Assembly (NCBI GenBank): GCA_009763385.1
Contig: CM019826.1
Location: forward strand, 98,254,848-98,318,847
Length of the DNA: 64,000 bases
Direction: 5' to 3'
Source of the DNA: Coix lacryma-jobi var. lacryma-jobi
Taxonomy: Eukaryota; Streptophyta; Magnoliopsida; Poales; Poaceae
Position 1 is the stretch's first letter, and the number at the start of each line of letters is the position of its first letter. Positions 22,736 to 34,556 of the stretch are shown in pieces. The notes beneath the pieces are model-generated. The model worked only from the letters and a program-made list of their open reading frames with translations, was not told where the DNA came from and ran no database searches. The translations under genes and the position numbers were made by a program.

Positions 22736-24172
22736 CGGGTTTCTGAGTTTGGGCCACAAAACATAGCTGGAGGACAGGTTTCCCAATTTCAGCCTCAAAA
22801 CCGGAGGGAGGTCCAAAAAGGACGGTTGACACGTGGCGGCATGGAGAGGCTGGTGCGACGGTGAAGCTATCCATGAGGAAGGTGCGGTGGTCGACAGGAC
22901 GGCACGTGGCGGCAACCTGAGGCTTGAGTCGAGGCAAAGCTAAGGATGAGGAAGGCGCGCGACCGTCAGATCGTGACTCTTCAGAGTTGGACCGGGATAC
23001 CCCTAGGGTTGGCTGCTTCGCTCTTGTATCTAGGGGTACAAGGGGGCTATTGTTATTAGGCTATAAATAAGAGAGACGCCCCTCCTCTCTATCCATCCTT
23101 GCAGCCATTTGTTCCTGAGCTCTCTCTCTAGCCCTCGCTTAGGTTCTAATCATACCTCGCTGCCTATGATCCACAGAGACGGAAATCATACCTCTATGTA
23201 TTTGGATTTTGAAGAAATGAGTCCGTAATCTTGTTGTCTCCTTGTGTGGAGGAGTTTCGGCTGGAATTGAGATCGATTCGCGTTTTGTGTTCGTGTTCTT
23301 CGTGTTTCGGTTTGTCCTCTCCCGAAGATTTGCATCGTTCTCCCTCTCCGCGAGATGATTTTTGATTCCACTTGAATCAGTTTGTTCTATGTCGTGAGCC
23401 CCTTCTTTCCCCTGAAGGGTTTCTTCTTTAACCTCACGAATTCATAGATTGGGCTGAAATCGCGTTCGTTCTTCGTTCTTTGCCCTTTTTGGTGTTCTTC
23501 GGATTACTCATGATTGACTTGGTTTAGTGCGATGATTTCATAGGATTAGCACCCCAATACGTAGAGGAACACCTGGGAGGAGTTTGATCGAAGTCCCTTT
23601 CGATTTGGTTGAGATCGAATTGAATTTGGTTTTGAACCCGTGCAGTTTTGTGCTTTCTGTGTAGTGGCGGACAGTCCGCGCCCTGACGGCGGACAGTCCG
23701 TGCATCGGGTCTGCATCATGTCAGTCAGGCATAGCCCCCTGACTGTTCACTGTCGAGTGAACGACGGACAGTCTGCGGTACAAACCCACAGACAGTCCAG
23801 GACCTATCCAACAGACTTGCAGAATAGTTCAGTTTTTGCAGTTTTGCCGGCGGACAGTCCGACACCCAGGCGCAGATAGTCCGGGGTTATACGGCGGACA
23901 GTCTGGGACTCTGACCCCGGACAGTCCGCGAACCTGCAGACTTTGCAGTTTTGCTTCACGGCTTTGGCACTTGGTTTTGGGGTTTCTCCGGTAGTTCCGC
24001 TGTACCACTAGGACATCTCCTAGGGTATCCAACTACTCGTAGGTCGTGAACTTGTCGATTGTTTCGAGTCTTGGTTTTTGGGGTGTTTTTCTAGGACAAG
24101 GGCCATCTATTTCACGAGTTGAAATTTGAGGCTCCCATTCACCCCCCCTCTGGTCGCCAATTCAGTCCTTCA
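22736..24172 (+). repeat. Element C 5' LTR, second part
   Basis: This resumes after the right CGGGT (22736-22740) inside the palindrome array. It then has a TATAAATA box (23062-23069), the leader block shared with the other Copia LTRs, GCGGACAGTCCGC-type palindromes (about 23664-23930) and the conserved end CCCCCCTCTGGTCGCC to CCTTCA. It abuts the PBS after two bases. Confidence 0.85.
23062..23069 (+). promoter_or_regulatory. TATA box of element C LTR
   Basis: TATAAATA at the position equivalent to TATATAA in the sister LTRs. The Tekay insertion separates it from the upstream U3. Confidence 0.65.
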
Positions 24173-24174
24173 AT

Positions 24175-24186
24175 TGGTATCGGAGC
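24175..24186 (+). other. Primer binding site of element C
   Basis: TGGTATCGGAGC follows the LTR end (24172) after AT; it is complementary to the initiator tRNA-Met 3' end. Confidence 0.9.
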
Positions 24187-24236
24187 TGGTTAAGGGATCT
24201 TCTCTACCTTAATTAGTTTCAGATCCTAAGGGCAAC

Positions 24237-25386
24237 ATGGATTGAGGGAACGACAAGGCTCCCTACTTCGATGGGACGAACTATCCCAATTGGAAGATTC
24301 GGATGCGTGCTTATCTCAACAGCATCGGATCTTCTGTATGGGAGATATGCGAGAACGTTGAGTACGAGGTCCTTGTGGCTCATGTGGGTCAGGTCCAGAT
24401 TGACCAACACGAGGCCAACTCCAAGGCTCGTAATGCTCTTTTGGCCAGCATCTCCCTTCCTGAGTTCGAGCGTGTCTCTGAGCTTGAGACGGCACGAGAG
24501 ATCTGGGTGAAGCTTCAAAGCTATCACGAGGGGACCGTTCAGGTCAAGACCAAACTCTTCGAGACCTACAAGCGAGAGTACAAGAACTTTGTTTAGTTGG
24601 AGGGAGAGACGATTGATGCCTTGTTCGCTCGTTTCCAAACGATTGTGAACAAGATGCGTGCCAATCGGGCCAACCTACCTTATGATGATCATGAGAGGGC
24701 ACTCAAGCTTCTATATGCCCTAGATCAGAAGGTATGGGAGGTGAAGGTGTCGACCATCATTGAGTCTCCTTCTTACGACACCCTCACCGTGGACAGGCTA
24801 TTCAGCAAGCTCAAGTCCACCGAGATCGATCACTTGACTCAGGCCAAGCTGAAGAACCCATCTTCACATTCCATGGCTTTGGTCTTAGGCAAGGGTGGAT
24901 CGACTCTTTCCGCTGACGCTTCACCATCTCTCTTTGCTTTGTCTTCTTTGCTTTCAGTGATAGAGGAGCAGGTGGAGGCGTTGGGCGATGACGAGCTCGC
25001 CCTCATCATCAGTCGGATCTCGCGGTTCCAAAACAACCGCCTGAATCACTTGCGTGCTGGCGCACGTGAGGGCTGCTACAGATGCGGAGATCCAGATCAC
25101 TTCGTTGCGAGCTGTCCCAAGCGCGACAAGAGCTTCCCCGACAAGAACCGCAACTCCAGGCGCAAGGGCAAGCTGGAGAACAAGGCCGGGAAGAAGAAGA
25201 AGGGCAGCTACCGCCGGGAGGACGTGGAGAAGGCTTTCGATGCCGGCCGGCGTGCCTTCATCGCCTCCATCAGCGACGTCCAGAAGAGCTCCGACGGTGA
25301 CTGCAGCGACGATGGGTCCGAGCACAAGACTGAAGAATGCTTCAACGGACTCTGCTTCTTCGGCAACTCCTCCAAGGGCTTCTGCA
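24237..25386 (+). pseudogene. Copia (SIRE/Maximus-like) gag of element C, truncated by element A
   Basis: Capsid-nucleocapsid protein. The ATG at 24237 is followed by an in-frame TGA (24243-24245); the frame then reads PYFDGTNYPNWKIRMRAYL, the typical start of the Copia gag domain. An in-frame TAG (24594-24596) interrupts the core, which resumes with GETIDALFARFQTIVNKMRA. A CCHC knuckle CYRCGDPDHFVASC is at 25074-25115, followed by a Lys-rich and an acidic segment. The coding sequence is cut within KGFCM at 25386. The frame then runs into element A's LTR, adding a few unrelated codons to the stop at 25407-25409. Both internal stops can be explained by C-to-T change. Confidence 0.88.
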
Positions 25387-26628
25387 TGAAGGACCGAGAG
25401 CTCTACTAGAAAGCGACCAAAGGGGGGGGGGTGACTGGGAGCCTAAAAGTTTCTCTCGAAACTTTGGCCTCTGTCCCGAAGATCAACCCCCAAAATATTC
25501 GATCGAAATGTGATGCCCACGACCCTTGGAAGAGGGTGGATGATCCCTAGGATCACAGCGAGGCACCACCAAACGAGAGTGAGTCAAAACACAAAAACTG
25601 CTGCTCAAGTTCAACCCTAAAAACCTACTCCCGAACGTAGATGGACGGTTAACGAGTAGCAAAGATACCTAGAGAGGTTCCTTGGTGAACTCTAGGGACA
25701 AACGAGAAGTCCAAAAACCAAGCGGAAAAGCCGGGAGAGCAAACACACTAAAACTCAACACACAGCAGAATCCCGGACTATCCACGGGTACGGTCCCGGA
25801 CTGTCCGCGCATACTGCGGACTATCTGCGAACCTATGGCGGACTGTCCGCCGACCAAACGGACAAAATAGCAAGGTTGCTGAACACTTCTGCTCGACTCC
25901 CGGACTGTCCGCGAGTCCCAACGGCGGACTGTCCGCCGGTCAAAAATCACTCACACGGTCGAAACGCGCAGCCACTGAGTCGGCTGAGCCCAGACGCGCG
26001 GACTTTCCGCGAGGTGGATGGCGGACTGTCCGCGACCATCCAGTGAGGGCGATTTCGGTCGCCCTTTACTCAAATCTTCCCAAATCCGATTCAAATCAAA
26101 ATACCTAGTTCCCAAACTTGGAGAAGATGATCACGAGGTAGTTGGAAGACTATCACCCAAGAAATCATCCGCTCAAATCAACTCAATCAACGAGAAATCA
26201 AAGGGGAAGGTGTATGAACCGAAAAGGTGCCACGAAACATGAATCGACCCGATCTACTTGTTCATGAGGAGTTAAATGAATTCCTTCGGTGGAAATGATC
26301 TCCTCACATTAAAGAAAAAGATGATTCAAGTGGATTCGAAAAAGACGCAGCGAGGAGGGAGATCGAGTGACGGGAAAATCATGGAGAAACAAAGAACGCG
26401 AAGAACAAGTTCAAAACGTGAATCAAGACCACGAATTGCCAGCCAAAATTCGTCCCCACATGGAGACAACGGGAATCTGGTCCCGTTTCTGCAAAATCCA
26501 AAAACACACAGAGGTATTGTTCACCGTCTCTACGGATCTCAGTAGCTATAGCAGGGAATGAAAAGCAAGAAACCCTAGAATGAAAATAGCAATGGCTGAG
26601 ATGATCTGGAGGGAGGGGTTGCCTCTCC

Positions 26629-26635
26629 TTATATA
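26629..26635 (-). promoter_or_regulatory. TATA box of element A 3' LTR
   Basis: TATATAA on minus, at the conserved LTR position. Confidence 0.65.
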
Positions 26636-26830
26636 GCATAATACAATTATTCCCCTTCTACCCCTACTGCTAATGAGCGAGCATGCTAACCCTAAGGGTA
26701 TTCCTGACCAACTCGAAGTTGATGGTGATCCGATGGCCACACCCACACAACTGGTAGCTTCGCCTTGACGCGACCTCACCGATTGCCGCCACGTGCCGCC
26801 ACCGCTCTGCTCGTCCTTTTCACGGACCTC

Positions 26831-27050
26831 CCCCGGTTTTGAGGCCGAAACTGGGAAACCTGGGCCATCCCCCGGTTTTGAGGCAAAATCAGGAAACCTG
26901 TCGTCCATCGCCTGAGTTTTCTGGCCCAAACTCAGAAACCTGCCAGCACCCAGGTTTTGAAGCCCAAACCTAGAAACCGTCCTTAGCCCAAGTTTTGTGG
27001 CCTAAACTTGGAAAACGGTCAGCACCCAGGCTTTGAGGCCCAAACCTGGA
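26831..27050. repeat. Palindromic U3 hairpin array of element A
   Basis: Six units around the core TTTTGAGGCCCAAA, with CCCGG, CTGAG, CCAGG and CCAAG type arms. Some units are decayed. Confidence 0.75.
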
Positions 27051-27396
27051 AACCATCCACTCGGTGGTTTTTCTATGGCTCAACCACCAAACCATGCCGT
27101 AGAAGGGATGCACCGCCCGTGCACCACGTCCACACGCAGATATTCACTTGTCGCTATCCCAGGCTGTCAGCCACCACGGCCGATCCTCAGGCCACCGGTC
27201 CATAAGTCCAAGCCTCATGTTCGCCCTTCACCGCTCTGGGTCCATCGGCACGACACGTCTCTACTTGACCTTCACCTTGCCTTTGATCACCGTATCCGTG
27301 CTCAACACCTACATAACACAAGCCAAAGAACATGCGCATCATCCCAGTTGATAATCACTCATCACTCAAGATCCGGCATACACTCATGTATCCGCA

Positions 27397-27412
27397 ATCT
27401 CCCCCTTGATGA
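27397..27412 (-). other. Polypurine tract of element A
   Basis: On minus TCATCAAGGGGGAGAT directly precedes the LTR start TGCGG. Confidence 0.85.
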
Positions 27413-28871
27413 GTGCATTGTCAACTACCAACACAAATCATATGAAGGTAGAAAGAAGAAGGAGGAAGAAGTAAGTGAACTCAACCAATCGACTACAAGC
27501 GAAGCAAAGCCAGGAAAAGTTGAATGGAGTGAGCGAGCCAACTTGGTTCCCAAAGACATGGGCAACGGCTCGATGCAACCAAGCAAAGCAAAGCTAGCCC
27601 TCAAGAAGAGGTAGAACAGGCTCAACACCGCTAGCGAGAGAATCAGAGCGAGAAAAACAAAGAGAAGCTAGTCCTTCCAGAAAGAGGCAAAGGCTCAACA
27701 CAACTAGCCAAAACTGCTCCAATCCAATTGACAAACCATATAGGCTGAAAGTCGCTCCAAACCAATTGAATAGCTCGTCAAAACAGAAATCGAGCAAACT
27801 CCCCCTTCAATAGTGCATACAACTAGGGACATGATTTCTCAAATTTCTCCCCTTAGTTGAAAATGCACACAACAAGGCAAATATGCATATGAGTTAGAAA
27901 TGCAGGTTAGCAGCTTCAGGTATATAGTGCAGAGAGTGAATAGATGCTCTAATGAGTGCTGATCCGATGACTCTACAAAAAGCACAAATGCCAGCAAAGG
28001 CTCAAACTGATCACAGAATAAGAAATATGAGCATATGAGAAAAGTGAGCAGTTTCAAGCCTTTCAGAAAAGAGGTTCACCACCAAAATAGCACTAAACAT
28101 GTATAGACAGGAAGTTACACAAGTGCTAAACATGTATACAAGGTGAACTACCCCTAGCAAAGTTCAATCATCATGCTATAGAATGAAACATAGACTTGTG
28201 TTTTCAAAAATTATTGGAGTTGCAGCGGGTTTTTTTTACACAAGTGTTAAAATTTCAGCATGTGATTGCGAAGAGGTTGAAAAACATGACATTGCCTAAC
28301 TTTTCAACCGAGCTAAGCCTATGCATAAGCAATCAGAAGCTTGAAGCAACGGTTTTGGTCTTACACTACACGGCTCAAGTTTAACTCAATGTGTAATGAG
28401 GAAACAGTCTCGATACCGTGATGTGCTGTCAAGTGATCCCATCTCGATCTTTTCAATTCACTTAGACTTGGTTCAATTTAGCAGAATATGAACATACCAA
28501 GCAAGTGAGAGACTCAGAACTAGAGACATAGCAACCTAGCATCTATGAAAAGCACAAGTGACTTCAACACATTCTTCACATGCTAGTTGCCAAACTCAAT
28601 GGTGAACATATTTCAAAATTAATGTTTTTGAATTAAGCATATTCACAGTTCAAAAAGTGCACACACTAATCTATCATCGGTGATCAAAAAGAGCCTAAGC
28701 TACAAGCCTCATCATATATCATCAGTGCACACACTAATCAGAGCATATATTCATTCTACAGATAATAGACATGAAGCTCAAAAAGATGCAAAGATGATGA
28801 AATGCAGAAATCAGACAAGAACAAATAAAAAGTAGTCAGTCTATATTACAAGAACCAAAATGTTTTCCCAA
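27413..28871 (-). other. Non-coding 3' spacer of element A
   Basis: About 1.46 kb between the end of pol and the polypurine tract, homologous to 37764-39269 in element B. No ORF with recognisable content, and no env-like gene, is seen on either strand. Confidence 0.7.
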
Positions 28872-31800
28872 CTAAAAGAGAAAACACACACCAAGCTCAC
28901 CTCTCAACCTAGCAAAGGTTGATTGGTCCAAAGGCTTGGTGAAAATATCTGCCAACTGAAGATGAGTATCGACATGGTGAAGGTCGATATCACCCTTCTC
29001 ATAGTGGTCTCGCAAGAAATGAAAGCACACATCAATGTGTTTGGTCTTAGAATACAGCACGAGGTTCTTGGCAACGCTAATCGCACTCTTGCTGTCACAA
29101 AGCAATGGAACTCGAGAAAAACTCAGACCAAAATCACGCAAGGTGGCCATCATCCACAACAACTGAGAACAGCAGCTAGCCGCAGCAACATATTCAGCCT
29201 CTGTGGTAGACTGAGCGACACTAGATTGCTTGCGAGAAGACCAAGACACAAGAGAAGAACCAATAAACTGACAAGTCCCAGAAGTGGACTTGCGATCAAG
29301 TCGACAACCAGCAAAATCAACATCCGAGTAACCGCAAAGGGAGAGGGTAGAAGAAGAAGAATACCAAATCCCAAACTCCGGTGTGAAGCATAAGTACCTC
29401 ATAATGCGCTTGACCGCCTGACGGTGAGAGGTGCGCGGTGACGACTGAAATCGTGTGCAAAGACACACCACGAACTGGATGTCTGGGCGTGTCGCCGTCA
29501 GGTACAGTAGCGACCCGATCATACTCTGGTACTCCTTCTGGTCTACAGCTTCTCCATCCCTGTCCGCATCCAGGGCTGTCGTAGTCGACATGGGTGTTGG
29601 AAGAGGCTTGGCCTCACCCATATCGAACTTCTTCAATATGTCCTTGGTGTACTTGCCCTGGTGCACGAACGTCCCCTCTCGGGATTGCTTGATTTGCAAC
29701 CCAAGGAAAAACGTCAACTCGCCCATCATGCTCATCTCAAATCCCTGCTCATAGTATCTGCAAACTTGGCAACCAAAGCATGAGAAGAACCACCGAAAAT
29801 GATATCATCCACGTAAATCTGAACCAAACAAAGTGTCATTGCCTAGCTTGAGGAGAAAAAAGAGTTTTATCCACACATCCCATTTTAAAGCCCTTAGCAA
29901 GCAAAAAGGTTTTCAACCTATCATACCAGGCTCTAGGAGCTTGTTTCAAACCATACAAAGCTTTGTGAAGTTTAAAAACATGGTTTGGAAACTTGGATTT
30001 TCGAAACCGGGGGTTGTTTCACATACACTTCTTCTTCTATGTAGTTGTTTTGGAAGGCACTCTTGACATCCATTTGAAAAATTTAAAACCTTTGGATGCA
30101 ACAAAAGCCAAGAGGATCCTAATTGCCTCCAAACGAGCTACAGGAGCAAAAGTCTCCTCATAGTCTATCCCCTCCTTCTGACTATAACCCTGGGCTACAA
30201 GTCTGGTCTTATTTCTCACAACATGGCCATCTTCTCCTTGTTTGTTTTTTAAAACCCATTTTGTCCCAATAGGGTGACACTTAGGAGGAGGAGGAAGAAG
30301 AACCAAAACCCGATTTCTCTCAAAATTTTCAAGCTCCTCATGCATGGCATTGACCCAATCCGGATCAGATAAAGCATGTCCAACATCTCGGGGTTCAAAA
30401 TTAGCAACAAATGCAGAATGAGCAAAGTGAGAGATTTGTTGTGACCTAGACCGAGTGACACGTTCATGGATGTCGCCGATCATCTGTTGAGGAGGGTGTT
30501 GGTGCTGAATGTGTTGTGGTGCCTCCCTTGCTGAAGTGACCTCCCCCTCAACAGTAGCTGGTGCCTCCTCGGGTACATGTGGTACAGCTCGAGGTGGTGG
30601 ATCACACGGCGCCCAGGTAGTAGAAGAAGAAGGGTCAGGGTCGCGTTCAGTCGTGGTCGAAGTCGACCCAATCAGCACCGCAGGTGGAGGAAGTGCTGGA
30701 TCATCAATCCCTTCAGCACCTTCTTCCTCTACATCAAAAAGAGGTTCTCCAACCTCATGATCACCTGCACACTCAAAACTAGAAGAAGGACAAAGCACAG
30801 TCTCTTCGAAGGTGACATCGGATGTCTCCATGACTCGGTTAGTATCAAGGTTAAGTACACGATATGCACGAGTATGATTACCATAACCCAAAAATACACC
30901 GTCAGAAGAGCGAGACTCAAACTTGTCCAAATTGCCTTTCTTGAGTTTAAAACAGTGGCAACCAAAAACTCTAAAATAACTCACTTTGGGTTGCTTCCCA
31001 AATCGCAACTCATAAGAAGTTTTCTTCAAGAAAGCACGGAGAAAAATGCGATTGCAAATATAACAAGCATTGTTTATAGCCTCGGCCCAATACCGCCTAG
31101 GAGTCCTATGCATATCGAGCATCGTCCTGGCCATCTCAACAAGGGTCCGATTTTTCCTCTCTACAACACCATTTTGTGGCGGTGTGTAGGGGGAAGAAAA
31201 CTGATGCTCTAAACCCAAAAAGTCACAAAACTTCTCAAAATCCGAGTTCTTAAACTCAGAACCATTATCGCTACGAATAGCTCTCATCCAGTTCTTAGGG
31301 AACTCGTTCTGAAGTCGCAAGATCAAATTGCGAACAAAAGTGAAAGTCTCAGTTTTCTCAGCTAAAAAGAAAACCCACGAATATCTCGAAAAGTCATCAA
31401 CAACAACAAGCACATACCACTTCCCACCAACTGAGCTCACCCGAGCCGGACCGACAAGGTCCATATGCAAAAGCTCTCCAGGGCGCTTGGTCATAACCTG
31501 ATTCACAGGATGGTGGGGAGCGGCTACCATTTTCCCATGTCTATAAGAATGGCAGACAAGGTCCTTCTCCATGTACAACTTGGGCACCTCGGATTAGGCC
31601 AAGTGAACTATGCCTTGCAAGCAAGTCGAAGCTCAAATGACCGAGTCTCCTATGCCACTTCCAAAGATCAGAGGAGGAAGGACCAGCCAAAAGACAACGA
31701 GAAATGCCAAAAGACTACGAGAAATTTGCACGAAAGACTTTCCCAAAGGGAGAAATCAAACATACAAGATTGCCCTGAGGATCCAAAATACGACTGGGAT

Positions 31801-32065
31801 TCGGTTTAAAACGAATCTCATAGTCATTATCAAAGAGTTGCGAAACAGAAAGAAGGTTAAAATGCAAGTTAGACACAAGAGCAACATCACGCAACACAAA
31901 GTGCTCATTAACTCGCACTGACCCAGGAGACAACACTTTACCTTTGCTATTGTCACTGAAGGTGATAAACTCCTTTCCGGTAACTGGACTAAGACTAGAG
32001 AACCACTTGGCATTTTCGGTCATATGCCTTGAGCACCCAGAATCCACCAACCAAACGTTCTCCAA
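28872..32065 (-). pseudogene. Element A pol (PR-IN-RT-RNase H), multiple frameshifts
   Basis: Protease with WLVDSGCSRHMT is at 32065-31715 and ends at a TAG where element B has GAG. The pre-integrase zinc segment is followed by a two-base deletion near 31580 relative to B. Integrase core with HMDLVGPA, RSDNGSEF and NGVVERKN, and the RT N-terminus, lie in 31587-30037. More shifts occur around 30060-29735, a region that still contains YVDD (29804-29815). The RT end and RNase H (YSDVDFAGCRLDRKSTSGT, VAQSTTEAEYVAAASC) are in 29735-28872. The order PR-IN-RT-RNase H is diagnostic of Copia. It is clearly inactive. Confidence 0.9.
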
Positions 32066-32982
32066 TCGTTTTACCTACATCAATAAAAAGACATGGGGTG
32101 AGCATACGGTCCAACACTGGGGTGAGTAAAATGGGAATTATACCAGTGTTGGGCCGACTGCTCAAAAGAACGGTTAGTAGCAAAACCATACATAGCACGC
32201 CTACGGGGAAAGCGATCACCACGTATAGGAAAACGTGGTCCGCTAAGCGAAGAGCGTCCATCGTGATACTCTTAACGCGGTGGGGGTATCGCTCAATAGC
32301 AAAGCCACCGCTACGGGGTCCATAGCCCACAAAAGCAGGCTCCTGTCGGGCACGACCTCCTTGCGGCCTAGGACATTGAGGCATTGGACCTCTAGGCCTA
32401 GCAACTCTCCTCTTAACCTTCGAGACATGTACATCATGGAAAGGATGGTACATGTCCGAGTTGTTCATCTCCTTTGCACGACGCTCCTCTCTCTTGCGCC
32501 GAAAGCAAAACTCCCTCAAGTGTCCATCTCTCCCACAGTGCTCACAGTGGCACCTCACCGCTCTCATTGGGGGTTGTTGGTACTCACGGTAGTGGGTGTG
32601 GATAACTTGGCTCTTTTGTGGCATGAGATCCTCATGGATTGGTGGCATGGTGTCCAGCTTGTTCCTTAGGTGGTTTGGTTTTGGAGCCCATGTCTGTTTC
32701 TTGGGTGGAGCTCTTGGAGGTTCCACAAACACACCATCCTTGGTGTTAGGCTTGAGAGGCTCTTTGGGTGGTATCTTGGTTAGCTTGGGAGTAGTGGTGG
32801 AGTTGGGCTTCTCACTCGGATTAAGACTACTCGACTCTCCAATCTTACCAAAAGAGGCAACACTCACCATCCCTTGAGCAAAACCTACACCTGGACCTCC
32901 AGCAGCACGCTTGAATTGGGCAATCATCATCCCAAGCTGCGACTCACCACAAGACACCCATGACAAGATGGTCCGAAGGTAT

Positions 32983-34556
32983 TGTTGACTCTTGCTAACG
33001 TCGTCACTAGGAGTAGACTATGGAATCTATCCCTAGCAACGGCGCCAGAAAGGTTTGTTGGTACTTCTTAATGTAAGAAGTATAACTAACTATTCGTATG
33101 ACTATTGGTAGGTTCCGCAAGTGCACAAAATAAGTCTATTGTAGCACTTCACCTGGGAGTAACCGAGTATCGTATTTATTTCCACAGGGAAGCTACTATG
33201 GCAGAACTAACACTAGGACCGCTATGAACAACTAGTGATTCTAGCAGGGTTGATCGAAAAGTATGAATGGGGGTTGATATCTACTACTACTAAAAAGAAA
33301 GAAAGACTAACTACTACTAAACTAAATTGGCGGGGTCTGGCCGATGAACAGATTAATGTTTTCCTACACACTTACGATCACAACTAACTTAGCAATAAAG
33401 GTTTTATCTAGTTCTTCGAACCGTACACACCCTCTGGACTATTTACCTCAGACGTGCACAACGAGGTTTATGATTTAAGAACTAACCCAACTACGTGGTG
33501 GAATTCAAGGCTCCCAGGGCTGTCACCACCTGTTTGCTACCACAGCTATCCGGGGGGCTAGCCACAAACTAAGGTATAACTAGTCTAAGCACCGGGCTTA
33601 CAGTAATATATACTACTCTAATCTTGCGTCCAAAACTAGAGCACTGATTACTCAGCGAAGAACCCAAACTAGATGCAAACTAAATACTAAGTTATCTATG
33701 ATCGAAAGCACTCAACAAGAACAATAAGTAAAGAACTTAAAGTAAATGCTGAAAGTGGAAGAACACTAAGATAAATGAAGAAAGACTTGGAATTATACCA
33801 GAGACTTGGAAGATCCTCTATTACAACTGCAGCTCTTCTCTTCTTCACTCTCGCTCTCACTCTAAGTCTCTCAACTAGAGTGTTCCTTCACCAGAGCTTC
33901 GCTTACAAGAGAGTGGGACTAATGAGGTGAGGTCTGAGTACAAATGAGCTCGGGGGTCCTATTTATAGCCTAAGGGACCTAGGAGGGGTACTTATGGACC
34001 TAGGGTTAGGTCAGGGGGGTGAGTGTGGTGGCGGGCGCCAGCCCTAGGTGGCGGCCGCCACCCCCCTGGCCGTTGGATCCACCGACCTTGCTTCAACGGC
34101 ATCCAGGAGCTCCAGGGAGGCAGTTCCAAGGTCGGTTGCATGTCCAAATAACCGTCACATGGGCAATTGGGTCATGATCCATGTGACATCCCTTCTTGAC
34201 CCTTGGATGCAATGACCTAAGTGATCAATGGCTGCAAATGAGTGTGGCATGCCTCCCCTGGATCAGTGACGTGGCAGGGGAGGAGTTTGGGCCTCTCTCC
34301 CCTGGCGGCCGCCAGTGATAGGTGGCGGGCGCCACCCCACCTTGGCCCAAAGTGAGCCCAGGTGAGTGTGCTCGCCTCCTGGTGGGTCCTCTTGGTCATT
34401 TTGCTCAAAAACCCTGCAATTTCCTACATTCAAATAAAACTCAAGGACAAGTGGAAATCGTTAGTTTATGAAAGGTTTTTGGTTAATTTTAGGCCCTTGT
34501 GTTGTGTTATATGACCTTGTTGATGCTAAGAATATGACACTTAGTGAGCGTCAACT
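32983..34556 (-). mobile_element. LTR-plus-leader insert in element A gag, duplication GGTAT
   Basis: Bounded by TGTTGACTC (32983) and GTCAACT (34556) and flanked by GGTAT at 32978-32982 and 34557-34561. Element B is uninterrupted at the same point. On minus it consists of a 1.5 kb LTR (34556-33056, ending CCAACA) with TATA at 33961-33967, then 8 bp, then TGGCGCCGTTGCTAGGGA (33047-33030), which fits a tRNA-Asp primer binding site, then about 47 bp ending AGAGTCAACA. The LTR is homologous to the solo LTR at 54689-56150, sharing for example the GGTGGTGACAGCCCTG segment. It is therefore one LTR plus leader rather than a clean solo LTR. No coding sequence. Confidence 0.8.
33030..33047 (-). other. 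tRNA-Asp type primer binding site in the insert
   Basis: On minus TGGCGCCGTTGCTAGGGA, close to the complement of plant tRNA-Asp 3' ends, which prime Athila/Tat-type elements. Confidence 0.6.

Larger units (their letters stand above)
8221..25386 (+). mobile_element. Copia element C (plus), 5' LTR to gag, interrupted twice
   Basis: The element consists of a 5' LTR in two pieces (8221-8796 and 22741-24172), a PBS (24175-24186) and gag (24237-25386). The LTR starts TGCGAACACAAGG, the counterpart of the TGCGGATACATG start of elements A and B, and ends CCTTCA. The LTR is split by the Tekay element, which duplicated CGGGT. At 25386 the gag is cut by the 3' LTR of element A in opposite orientation. 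The remaining gag, pol and 3' LTR of C should lie beyond the right window end if not deleted. C is the oldest layer of the nest. Confidence 0.8.
25387..27396 (-). repeat. Element A 3' LTR
   Basis: In plus coordinates it runs from TGAAGGACCGAG (25387) to GTATCCGCA (27396), 2010 bp. On minus it starts TGCGGATACATG. It contains the palindrome array (26831-27050), a TATA box at 26629-26635 (minus), and GCGGACTGTCCGC palindromes (about 25797-26035). It was inserted into the gag of element C after CTGCA. Confidence 0.88.

Noticed and set aside
27397..28871. Possible env-like gene after pol in A and B, as in SIRE elements
   Set aside because: No long ORF, signal peptide or membrane segment in either copy.
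30577..31212. Plus-strand ORFs of 150-210 codons opposite Copia integrase and RT (also 41043-41612, 43651-44490)
   Set aside because: Shadows of the minus-strand pol and gag; no domain on the plus strand.
32983..34556. DNA transposon (MITE-like) with TGTTGAC inverted ends
   Set aside because: A 5-bp duplication, internal TATA box, adjoining tRNA-Asp PBS and the related copy ending TG...CA favour an LTR origin.
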